This document shows, piece after piece, positions 55,423 through 64,000 of a DNA stretch of 64,000 bases. The translations under genes and the position numbers were made by a program. The DNA is from Pseudevernia furfuracea. Its lineage: Eukaryota > Ascomycota > Lecanoromycetes > Lecanorales > Parmeliaceae. The stretch is taken from assembly GCA_022315425.1 (NCBI GenBank), contig JAIUPT010000020.1, forward strand, positions 1,612,001 through 1,676,000, given 5' to 3'. The notes under the pieces were generated by a model. It worked only from the letters and a program-made list of their open reading frames with translations. It was not told the origin of the DNA and ran no database searches. Position 1 is the stretch's first letter, and each line of letters opens with the position of its first letter.

Positions 55423-58400
55423 ATGAAAGCTACCAGTCTGGGCGTTCACACGCCCTCAGCACTTCCATTCCTCATCGCAGAGGATATTCTTCCAGCAGAC
55501 CCACCGGATAATGCTTTTACATGGCGAACCTTGCAAGGGCCTAGCCCAGAATACAATGGAGAGGAGGAGGAACTTGTGACTACGAAATACTGCGTTGTCT
55601 GGTCTAGAGCAGGTGTAATACAACGGGTTTTTCGCTTCGACGTCGAGGGCGAGCCAGTCACACAAGCCGTGTTTGCACGGTTCCCAAACGAAGTATTAAA
55701 GCACCCACAACCAATGAGTGATTCTAATATACCATCTCAGCGTGCCCGGAGACAATCTACGATGAATGACGAGCTCAATGTCAGAAAACAGAGAGTATTA
55801 AACCTAAAAGGGGTACAGAACGATGTTCCCCAGAGCGATGAAGGGGCGCAGAAGCGACTACCTGCGCGTAGCCAAGGGGACGATCCGTTTTCAAAAGGTC
55901 GATCCCTCGTCATTGTGCTAAAAACTCTAGCCCATGTTTTCTTCTTGTCCGGAACAAGCCATATTGTGCATCTGCCGTTCGAGGTCGATGCTATTTTCCC
56001 TTGCATTTATGGCGTGCTGCTACAGAGAAAACTTCCTGAGAAGGAAACAGTGCCGCCGACCCCTCAAATACCGTCTGTGCCAAATAACTCTTTTGAATTT
56101 TCTCAGGCGACCTTCTCAAGCCCAATCTCAAAATCACAAGAACATCAAACACTCGCCGATATTTCCTCACCACAGAATCCTGAGTCCCCATTCACGCCAC
56201 TTCTAAAAGGACTTCTGCAGCGATCAGCCCAGGCTCCGGAGACCTCGCTTCCAAAATTGTTCTGTCTCACTGATCCTCTTACCGAAATTGGCACCGTGGC
56301 TACAGATGTAGGGCCCAACGTCAAGAGCAGGGGGAAGATGAATTCGCAAAGCACATCCGCCTTTGTGCCCCTCGGATCAAATGAAAATTTGCTTTATGTT
56401 TCTCCTCGGGATGAACTGTCTCAGCTTGGTTCAGACTTCTCGGTCAGAGGACCACTTGCTCTTGCAGTAACCGAGAATCACGAGACTGGCATTCTTTGCA
56501 TCTGGACCGTCAGATACGTAGATCGTGAAATTGCAAGCTGCCAACGTACTCCAACTGAGACTGTGACTGGTGCCAGGTCTCGTCGCCGAAGTTCGTATGG
56601 GCCTGGCATGGGTACGGGCACTTCAACTCCAATTGCTCGAGGGGCTTCTGGTGGCCGCGAGAGTTTTGGTGGTGGCAGAAACTTCCGTCATACTAGCATT
56701 GATCCAACGTTGGAAGAATCCTCGACAAACGACCAGGATGACCTATTAGATTCAGCTTTCGGAGATCCTGCAATGCCGGCCAAGTCCTCCAGGCGAGTCA
56801 GTGGATTGCTTGCAAGGGCAGATCTTTCATCGAATTACGACAGATCAACATTCACCGACCTTGCGGGTGCTCATGCTGGGCGGAAAAGCGGACGTAAAGG
56901 AGCTTCATTTGGTCCCAACGGCGCGCGACTGAGCGTTGGTCCGGAAACTGAAGTCATGGATACGAAGCCACAGACCTTTCATGGAATAAGAAATAGCTTT
57001 GATGCGGTCAGTGTGCACGAGGCCCCATCTGATGACATGGCCCACGAGCTTGATGACTTCCATGAGATGAGTCTGGAAAATCCGGCATTACAAGAAGCCG
57101 TCCGGGGCTTGCGTAAGGAAGTTGTCTTCAACAAAGTCTACAGTATGCCTGGCGAAGGCCGTAGACTTGGAAAATTATTGCCTCAAACAAGCGGTCCTGC
57201 GCGTGAAATCATTACGATGAGGTCACCCAATGCTAGCCTTGGGGATGCGACTGACGATGCCACAATTTTTGTTTATCTCGTTGACCGAGCGTTGTGCGAA
57301 TTGTTCGTACTAAAGATCACCGTGCGTGCACCTAACGCTACTGGCAGAGATCAAAACGTACACGGCGTGGCTAGAATTGTCCATCAAAGGTATAGCGCCA
57401 GCGTGAGTGGCACGACAAAACGCTCTGGGGTCATTGATGCTTGTAAGATTGGTGATGGTTCGTGCGCGCGCATATTGGTACTCGAGAGTAGCAGCAATGG
57501 CATGGGAGAACTGTCCTTGCAAGCTCCGTGGAGTTGCCTCCGAAAGATTGAACTCCCCTCGAGTCTCTGCCTTTACAACCCCTACCAGATAAGTAGCGAC
57601 GTCACTTTGCGACGAAGACGTGAGGGCAGCTTCAAGAGAATATTAAGCCAAGCACCAAAAGCTTTGGTTGCTCTTCAACATTCGAGTTGCCAAGGACGTG
57701 TGGATGTGGTGGACTCGTATGGTACAAGACATCGTCTGCAGGTGCAATTCAGTCCACGCAATACTGCGGTACAGAAAATTATAAAAGTTGCAGAGTCAGT
57801 TCTGCCATCATCAGATGCAGACGGAGAGGCTATTCTGCGAGGCTGGTGGGACACGTTATCATTCGTGAAGTCTCGTTCGGACGAAGAGATCGATGCCGAA
57901 TGGACGGCCATAATTGTTGTGCTTTTCTCCATGGCAATTGCTTCGATCGGAGACCAGCATACAGAGGCTGCCACAAGACAGAAAAGAAAGAAAGGCGGTC
58001 TACTCAGATCTAGTAGCGGAGCGAACACCGATCTAGAGAGCTGGGAAGCTATGTTGAATCAGGAAGGAGGTTTCTCGGGTACTTTTCCAGCGTGGATGCA
58101 GGTCGGAGGCTGGGAGTGGACGGCAAAAGAGAGCGTCCTGCTACATGCTTCCGCCCCTAAAAGATCGAAATCTTCGAGCTCCTTCATCCCTTCCGTCGCC
58201 CCTGCAGTGCCTATTCCAAAGAAATCCCCGTATCTGCTTCACTGCATTTCCATCGCTCGGGACTTTATCAAGTCACCGATCGGGCAAATAGCAAACGGTG
58301 AACATGGCTATCTCCCCACTGCATCATCAAGGGACCCGGATGTTCGCCGTACTGCTTTGGCTTTCATCCTGGTCGGCCTGCACCTTCTGCGTGAAGAATT

Positions 58401-61400
58401 GAAGTTGGATATCTTAGCTTCTGAAGCTCTTCATGACCTAACACCCATTCTTGCACAGATTGGCAGCTGGCTCGGTTGGGATAACTGGGGAGTTAATCAC
58501 TCCGCTTATTATATGCTGGAGGGCACGAATATGGAGGCCTGGCTCTTTGAAAATTCAGTAATCACTGGCATGCGAATCCCTCCTGAGCCATTCCTACCAC
58601 CTTCAATACTGCAATTTATCGAGATGACGAATGTCAAAGCCAAGACAGCACCGTTTATCTCACTTCTTGACGTGGCAAGCTCGCCAGAAATTGAGGTCGC
58701 AGGCAAACGCTCCGCCGAAGCTTCAGCAAAACTCTTGTTGGAGCTTACTCCAAGAACAGTTGCTATTGTTAATCTCCTTACCTCACACACACTAGAGAGA
58801 ATTGAAGACAGAGTTTCAAGAATGGCGGCCTGGGGATTAAGCTCATCATTTTTAGAAACTCTCCCAGAAAGCGTTGCTGTTCCTTTTCGTGGAGCGATCT
58901 CAATTTGTCAAGGCCAACCCTCAACGTCATGGGCCAGTGACATCCTTGAGATTATTGGTAGGGAAGATGTAGCTCTGCTCGAGTACGAGGGACGCACAGC
59001 GAGACCACACGGGAAACCCGCCAATTCTTTGTCTAATGACGCAATAAGAGACGTCCATAGCATTTGTCAGTCAACATTTGAAGTCGAGACAGTTGGGCCA
59101 TTTGATGGCTCCGCCGAGCTTGATAGACAAGCTGTCACTCGCTTACTGTTCAAAGAGGACCAGCGTTTTGCCGAAGCTGCAAGGCTTGTTCATCCACTCC
59201 TCTATCCTATAGCTCGATGCATGCCTGAGCCTGAGTGGTCTGATACGGATCTGCTAGAAGCCCAACAAGAGCTTGTGAAAGTGATAGCAGTGCGAACCCT
59301 GTCTGTATCACTAGGCCGGGGTTTGCTTTTCTATAGCGCTCGCTTGCCTCTTCTTACGGAGATATGCCCTATCCACGGTTTTACACTAAGCTGCGTTATG
59401 AAGCCCGCTGATACGACTGTCACAGCGGATCGAAGTTCCTATACAGAAGAGAAGACCTCTTGGGCGTTCTTTCACGCCGGTGTTGAAGCTGGCTTAAGTA
59501 TCTCTAAGGACGCCAATGGCATCGACACGTCATGGATACTTTTCAACAAGCCTCGTGAGCTCCAGACTAGGCACGCAGGATTCCTACTTGCATTGGGTCT
59601 TAACGGGCACCTCAAATCCATAGCCAAATGGGTCGCTTTCAAGTATCTGACGCCAAAGCATACGATGACTTCCATTGGACTTCTTCTTGGGCTTTCAGCA
59701 TCCTACCTTGGCACGATGGATACTCTTATCACGCGCTTACTTTCAGTCCACGTGACTCGAATGCTACCACCAGGGGCTGCTGAGCTCAATTTGTCTCCGT
59801 TGACTCAGACGAGCGGAATCATGGGTATAGGTCTTCTGTACTGCAATTCTCAGCATCGTCGTATGAGTGAAATCATGATTTCAGAATTGGAAAATGTCGA
59901 CCAGGAAGAGAATTCACATCCTTTTGACAACCTCCGAGACGAAGGTTATAGACTGGCGGCAGGTTTTGCATTAGGCTACATCAACCTAGGTCGGGGCAAA
60001 GATCTGAAAGGGTTGCATGATATGCACATCACGGAAAGGTTGCTGGTAATTGCCATCGGTTCAAGAAAAGTCAGCATCGTACATATACTCGACAAGGCAA
60101 CAGCAGCTGCCACTGTCGCCATCGCCCTCCTCTTTATGAAAACTAACGATGAAGTCCTTGCCCGGAAAGTTGACATACCAGACACCATTCACCAATTTGA
60201 TTATGTACGCCCAGATATATTCCTACTGAGGACAGTTGCTCGGCACCTAATCATGTGGGACGATATACAACCTACGACCAGATGGATGAAGAAACAACTT
60301 CCACTTGTATACCAGCATAAACATAAGTTGACTACGATTCGCATCCTGGGCAGCGAAGATATGCCGTTATTCAACATTGTCGCAGGTCTTTGTCTTAGCA
60401 TTGGTCTTCGATTCGCAGGTTCGGGGTCTCTAGAAGTCCGAAGTATGCTTTGTCACTACGTCGACCAGCTCATGCGTATCTGCAAGCTACCCACACGGAG
60501 TTACGACGGCAAGCTTGCCCGCATCACAGTCCGTAATTGCCAGGATGTCGCAGTGCTCGCAGCATGTTGCGTGATGGCCGGTACGGGTGACCTACATATA
60601 TTCCGTCGCCTCCGATCTCTTCATGGCAGGACCGATGCAGATACACCATTTGGCAGCCATCTTGCAGCCCACTTCGCTATTGGCATCCTTTTCATGGGCG
60701 GTGGAACCCATACCTTTGGCACTACTAACATAGCCACAGCATCACTGCTTTGTGCTCTCTATCCTCTATTCCCAAACGCTGTACTTGACAACAAATCGCA
60801 TCTCCAAGCTTTCCGCCATTTCTGGGTTTTGGCCGCCGAGCGCCGCTGTCTAATCCCCCGGGATGTTGACACGCATCGACCTGTGTCACTGCCCATCCTT
60901 GTCACCCTTCGCACTGGCATAGAAAATGCAATGAACGCACCATGCCTCCTGCCTGAGATCGAGACAATTGCCAGAATCCAAACAAACGACCGGGAACACT
61001 GGACCGTTACTCTCGACCTTGCAGGAAATCCCGTACACTACGAGGCATTCAAACGTCATCAAAGCATATATGTGCGCCGTCGCGCTGCATACGACATCCA
61101 TGCTTCAGTCTTCAGTACCACAATGCAGGCACTCAACGACGCACAGTCGACCCACCAGCTAAGTAGACAGGCTTTCAAATGGATCTTTACTTTGCCTGCA
61201 CTAACAGAATTTAACCGAGCGGAGCAAGCACTTGTTTTGCCTGCTGATGCGGGAAGTGTGGTTCATCGAAGTACGAGAGGGACGGTTGTAGATGATAGGC
61301 TGGTGCTGGAGAGGGCCTGTATGGGAAGTGGGATGAGGGAAAGGCTATGGAATCTAAGAATACTGCTGGCGTGGGCGGACGGATTGAGCAGGCGTGGGGA

Positions 61401-61485
61401 GGAATCGAGATGGATCGGTAAGGAGGTAGTTGAGGGTATAAGAGCAGGGCTTGCAATGAGAAGGAGGCACGCGAAGGCGACGTGA
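55423..61485 (+). CDS. APC1: anaphase-promoting complex subunit 1 (Apc1/BimE)
   Basis: Largest scaffold subunit of the APC/C ubiquitin ligase that drives anaphase and mitotic exit. A single 6063-nt exon codes for 2020 aa. The N-terminal part is a WD40-type domain (from about residue 30: YCVVWSRAGVIQRVFRFDVE; later HVFFLSGTSHIVHLPFEVDA), interrupted near 370-560 by a long Ser/Arg-rich loop with RRRSSYGPGMGTGTSTP, the region phosphorylated in other Apc1 proteins. The central helical part contains FLIAEDILPADPP-type and LNGHLKSIAKWVAFKYLTPK blocks. From about 1415 to 1720 are proteasome/cyclosome (PC) repeats: SIGLLLGLSASYLGTMD, SGIMGIGLLYCNSQHRRMSE, EGYRLAAGFALGYINLGRGK. The C-terminus is a basic helix (AGLAMRRRHAK). 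Length agrees with A. nidulans BimE. An uninterrupted exon of this size is unusual in this intron-rich window. Confidence 0.93.
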   Translation: MKATSLGVHTPSALPFLIAEDILPADPPDNAFTWRTLQGPSPEYNGEEEELVTTKYCVVWSRAGVIQRVFRFDVEGEPVTQAVFARFPNEVLKHPQPMSDSNIPSQRARRQSTMNDELNVRKQRVLNLKGVQNDVPQSDEGAQKRLPARSQGDDPFSKGRSLVIVLKTLAHVFFLSGTSHIVHLPFEVDAIFPCIYGVLLQRKLPEKETVPPTPQIPSVPNNSFEFSQATFSSPISKSQEHQTLADISSPQNPESPFTPLLKGLLQRSAQAPETSLPKLFCLTDPLTEIGTVATDVGPNVKSRGKMNSQSTSAFVPLGSNENLLYVSPRDELSQLGSDFSVRGPLALAVTENHETGILCIWTVRYVDREIASCQRTPTETVTGARSRRRSSYGPGMGTGTSTPIARGASGGRESFGGGRNFRHTSIDPTLEESSTNDQDDLLDSAFGDPAMPAKSSRRVSGLLARADLSSNYDRSTFTDLAGAHAGRKSGRKGASFGPNGARLSVGPETEVMDTKPQTFHGIRNSFDAVSVHEAPSDDMAHELDDFHEMSLENPALQEAVRGLRKEVVFNKVYSMPGEGRRLGKLLPQTSGPAREIITMRSPNASLGDATDDATIFVYLVDRALCELFVLKITVRAPNATGRDQNVHGVARIVHQRYSASVSGTTKRSGVIDACKIGDGSCARILVLESSSNGMGELSLQAPWSCLRKIELPSSLCLYNPYQISSDVTLRRRREGSFKRILSQAPKALVALQHSSCQGRVDVVDSYGTRHRLQVQFSPRNTAVQKIIKVAESVLPSSDADGEAILRGWWDTLSFVKSRSDEEIDAEWTAIIVVLFSMAIASIGDQHTEAATRQKRKKGGLLRSSSGANTDLESWEAMLNQEGGFSGTFPAWMQVGGWEWTAKESVLLHASAPKRSKSSSSFIPSVAPAVPIPKKSPYLLHCISIARDFIKSPIGQIANGEHGYLPTASSRDPDVRRTALAFILVGLHLLREELKLDILASEALHDLTPILAQIGSWLGWDNWGVNHSAYYMLEGTNMEAWLFENSVITGMRIPPEPFLPPSILQFIEMTNVKAKTAPFISLLDVASSPEIEVAGKRSAEASAKLLLELTPRTVAIVNLLTSHTLERIEDRVSRMAAWGLSSSFLETLPESVAVPFRGAISICQGQPSTSWASDILEIIGREDVALLEYEGRTARPHGKPANSLSNDAIRDVHSICQSTFEVETVGPFDGSAELDRQAVTRLLFKEDQRFAEAARLVHPLLYPIARCMPEPEWSDTDLLEAQQELVKVIAVRTLSVSLGRGLLFYSARLPLLTEICPIHGFTLSCVMKPADTTVTADRSSYTEEKTSWAFFHAGVEAGLSISKDANGIDTSWILFNKPRELQTRHAGFLLALGLNGHLKSIAKWVAFKYLTPKHTMTSIGLLLGLSASYLGTMDTLITRLLSVHVTRMLPPGAAELNLSPLTQTSGIMGIGLLYCNSQHRRMSEIMISELENVDQEENSHPFDNLRDEGYRLAAGFALGYINLGRGKDLKGLHDMHITERLLVIAIGSRKVSIVHILDKATAAATVAIALLFMKTNDEVLARKVDIPDTIHQFDYVRPDIFLLRTVARHLIMWDDIQPTTRWMKKQLPLVYQHKHKLTTIRILGSEDMPLFNIVAGLCLSIGLRFAGSGSLEVRSMLCHYVDQLMRICKLPTRSYDGKLARITVRNCQDVAVLAACCVMAGTGDLHIFRRLRSLHGRTDADTPFGSHLAAHFAIGILFMGGGTHTFGTTNIATASLLCALYPLFPNAVLDNKSHLQAFRHFWVLAAERRCLIPRDVDTHRPVSLPILVTLRTGIENAMNAPCLLPEIETIARIQTNDREHWTVTLDLAGNPVHYEAFKRHQSIYVRRRAAYDIHASVFSTTMQALNDAQSTHQLSRQAFKWIFTLPALTEFNRAEQALVLPADAGSVVHRSTRGTVVDDRLVLERACMGSGMRERLWNLRILLAWADGLSRRGEESRWIGKEVVEGIRAGLAMRRRHAKAT

Positions 61486-61617
61486 TCCAGCTGCTTAAGC
61501 GTCCTCGATGGGTACTCTCAGCTATGAATTTTCAAGCGATGTGATGCATGATATACCCGTAATGAGTTCAAGTCACGAGCTCGATGTCACATAAAAGAGT
61601 CCAAAGATTTGTTGTTT

Positions 61618-63416
61618 TCAAATCCTTGCTATGGCCCCTTTCTTCGACGTCATCCTCTCCTCAAAATTGATACCAAATTGAGTTAGCGCATCCTCTATTG
61701 GAGGCTTGAACACCCATTTATCCCAAGCAACAGCAAGGCCGTGGATCATCTCTGGAGTCACAGCCCGCACCCGTACCCTGTCTATATCATATCGACCTCC
61801 TTTTCGTGGGTCTCGGATCGCCGGTACCTGAGGCACCAGAGCTTCGAAGGCTCCTGGTGCTATTGTTTTGAGATGCTTGAGTGTTGCTTGACCTCTTGGG
61901 CCGAAAAGAAAAGTCGAAATCAGGTCGAAGTAGAGGGACTGTTCCGAGGTCATTGGAAATTCGTCGGTTGTCTTTGGTTGGAAGTCTAGAAGAGCAATTT
62001 CTCCTGGGGTGTGGAACTCATCTTCTTTAGCTAAGAGGGGCTCAGCTTTGCGCCGGTCCCATGTTAGTAGTGGAGGGTCCATGGCGAATGCTCTTCGGTC
62101 GTCGTCGAGGAAAAAAAGGGTTTTTTCTTGTTTTGCGGTCAATTTCTCTAGCTCATCCTTGAAGTCCTGAATCGTGGAGTCCAACGCTTTGATAATCTTT
62201 TCTTGCTCCGACACCTTGATGTTTTCACGATGCAGGTCAAGATCCATTTTGTCTATCTCTTCTTGCTTTTTCAGGACTATGTTGATTCGGTCAATTGTGA
62301 CTTTTTGGCCATTGGCGACATAGCGGAGCGTCATCATTCTCTTGTATTCCGGAGTAAGAGTCACCAGATTTCTACTCTTCGCCTTCTCGCTCCTTGCCCT
62401 AGGCATGTGTCCCTCAATCGACTCTGCGGCTGGTCTCTCTACATACTGTTCAAATTTGCCTGCTTGAAACCCCTCCTCCAGCTCCTGCAATTCTCTATGC
62501 CAGTAACGGGATATCTCTGAAAGGTCAGATCTTCTGTCTCCCGACGTAGCTTGACGGTGCAAGGGTATCTTTATGTCTTTTTCTTGCATCTGTTTCGCAA
62601 CCCGCTTGCTTGATTCAATATCTAGGGCATCCTCGCGGCGGATTTTCGCGTCGGAAGCGTGTGGGAACCCTACTATTTCCTCCAGGTTGAAATTGGCCTC
62701 CATATATACTGATAATTTCCCCCGATAGCCCACAGTCCTCGGCAAAAGAGGACGTTTGTCTTCATCAGATAGCCACATAAGCATCCGCGTTGGCCCATAA
62801 CTTTGGAACCCCGATCGGTGCCTCACAGCGTGTGAAAAGTCAATGGCCTTCAGGTGAGCAGACCTGGCAGCCCTTGGTTCTCCTACAATTGTGAGCCGCT
62901 GGCCCGCCAAATTTGCAATTATCAAGATCGAATTGTTCGGTTCTTCGGTCGTAGGGGGAGGACCCCCATGCCCTTCTGCATCATGCAACAGTCCTTCTTC
63001 GATATATCGTTTGGGCTGCCATACGTATGGATCCGGCCAGTCCTTAAGGCGATATCGAGAGCCAGGAGCGTCGAGCAACGGCTGGAGGAAGGGTAGGTAG
63101 ACATTCTGCTTGGGTTCCATAAGGATGTGGTTGCGAGGTTTAAGGTAGTCATGGAGCTTGGAAGACCACAGACCTATACCCGGGTTTATATCTATGATGG
63201 TGCAGCCAGTATGCTGCGCCAGCGATGGAGCCAGGCGCTGTATGATATCGTCTGAGAGTGTTCGTTAGAAAGGAAGGTTTCTACATTGATGGTCAAGGTA
63301 GATATACCGCAAAGATCAGGACTGACGATATTTGTACGATATTTCCAGGCATTGGTTATTCCTGCAAGTTGTTTTGCCAAAGGATATTTGGTAGTTCGGG
63401 AAGCCGTAGAACGCAT
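61618..63416 (-). CDS. mtf1: mitochondrial transcription factor Mtf1 (mtTFB-like)
   Basis: Mitochondrial promoter-recognition factor related to rRNA adenine dimethyltransferases. Exons 63308-63416 and 61618-63251 give 580 aa from a provisional start at 63416 (MRSTASRTTKYPLAKQLAG); an additional upstream exon with more presequence is possible. The methyltransferase-like fold is visible: LCDDIIQRLAPSLAQHTGCT, the SAM-motif equivalent IIDINPGIGLWSSKLHDYL, motif II PRNHILMEP, then SILIIANLAGQ at the position of the substrate loop. A helical region near 330 (QEEIDKMDLDLHRENIKVSE) is Lys/Glu-rich, coiled-coil-like, and not part of the bacterial enzymes. The C-terminal part resembles filamentous fungal Mtf1. 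The catalytic NLPY/NPPY-type motif is replaced by NLAG, consistent with a transcription factor rather than an enzyme. Confidence 0.8.
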
Positions 63417-63868
63417 CGAATGTGTGCAGATGTCCTTGAATTATCTACTCGTAGGGAGCGTAATGATGTGCCATATGCAAGACGAGAGCGGGAGAAATTC
63501 TTCAAGGAATCAATGAACGATCGAATAGACAGTTCTTCAAATACCAACCGTACCGTCAGACAGAATACTGCGAAATGTGAAGCTGTACAGGTTGTAGTCA
63601 TGAGTACGTGGTTGTAGACCGTACGCTTGCGCCAGAAGCTTTCCCTCGATGAACATTACAGTATTGCCCCGCGATTATAAATGTAGGGTGCACTTTAATT
63701 ATCAATGACACAAGATTCGAAGAGCAGGATATTCTGCCTTAGGCAGCAATGAGTACCACGAGTATGTTGATATTATGGACCTTCCACCGGCATTGTGGCT
63801 AGGCGTCAACCGTTGTATGCTTGCCCCTCAATAACACCTACCTGAACCATACAGAACCGAACAAAAGT
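63417..63868. promoter_or_regulatory. divergent promoter mtf1 / AMSH-like gene
   Basis: About 450 bases. An open frame on the minus strand (63601 to 63356) has a presequence-like stretch (FSRSRLAYGTSLRSLR) that might be an unassigned first exon of mtf1, but I could not find a donor and acceptor pair that joins it in frame. Confidence 0.35.
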
Positions 63869-64000
63869 ATGGCTCCACGCACCACCGAAGAGACAGGTCC
63901 TTCTAGGCCTTTGAACGTGGAACAGATTGTCAAGAAAGCTCAAAATTTTGACTACAATCCCTTGATACCTCTAAAGTACTGGTTAAGAACCGCTGGGACC
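63869..64000 (+). CDS. AMSH-like deubiquitinase, 5' end only
   Basis: The first 44 codons of a gene cut by the window edge, starting MAPRTTEETGPSRPLNVEQI. The following FDYNPLIPLKYWLRTAGT matches the start of the USP8-dimerisation (MIT-like) domain found at the N-terminus of fungal AMSH/Sst2 proteins, which remove Lys63-linked ubiquitin chains at endosomes with a JAMM metalloprotease domain further on. The catalytic part is outside the window, so the call rests on about 18 residues. Confidence 0.6.
   Translation, partial: MAPRTTEETGPSRPLNVEQIVKKAQNFDYNPLIPLKYWLRTAGT

Overview
The window is nuclear DNA of a filamentous ascomycete (Pezizomycotina). Genes are closely packed on both strands and carry short GT-AG introns of about 50-75 nt. 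Several families with fungal architecture are present: GRAM-PH-GRAM sterol glucosyltransferase Atg26, Swi1 with an ARID, Aim24 and mitochondrial Mtf1. A leotiomycete-like fungus is my guess from general resemblance only. I rebuilt exon structures by hand; reading frames close across every junction quoted unless stated otherwise.

Left part (1-26 kb): the 3' half of an MFS transporter, an Nab3-like RRM protein, a mitochondrial LETM1-domain protein, prefoldin subunit 3, the Pol II CTD phosphatase Fcp1, Atg26, vacuolar proteinase A (Pep4), proteasome ATPase Rpt3, SWI/SNF subunit Swi1 and mitochondrial ribosomal protein mL49 (Img2). This is conserved housekeeping DNA, interrupted by one AT-rich decayed repeat at about 6.3-7.1 kb.

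Middle part (26-37.3 kb) is an accessory island between mL49 and eIF3e. It holds a P450 with a frame disruption, a DHCR24-like sterol side-chain reductase, a second P450 of the CYP7/CYP8-like type, and an orphan last exon of an ERG24/ERG4-type sterol reductase. Around these lie mobile-element debris: a pogo/Fot1-like terminal repeat, a second decayed copy of the 6.5-kb repeat, and a 1.1-kb retroposon-like insertion bounded by a 15-bp target-site duplication. The gene content suggests a small, partly decayed steroid- or triterpenoid-modifying group, but no cyclase or other scaffold enzyme is in the window.

Right part (37.3-64 kb) returns to conserved genes: eIF3e (Int6), the mitochondrial ABC exporter Atm1, Aim24, a disordered SANT-like/UBA-like protein, a small conserved unknown protein containing a tandemly duplicated intron-exon unit with a GC-AG intron, eIF2A, a WD40-like protein (possibly Nup37), Apc1/BimE as one 6-kb exon, Mtf1, and the 5' end of an AMSH-like deubiquitinase cut by the window edge.

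The best leads are the intron-exon duplication at 48.26-48.55 kb, the retroposon signature at 35.26-36.41 kb, and the sterol-type island with its decaying members.
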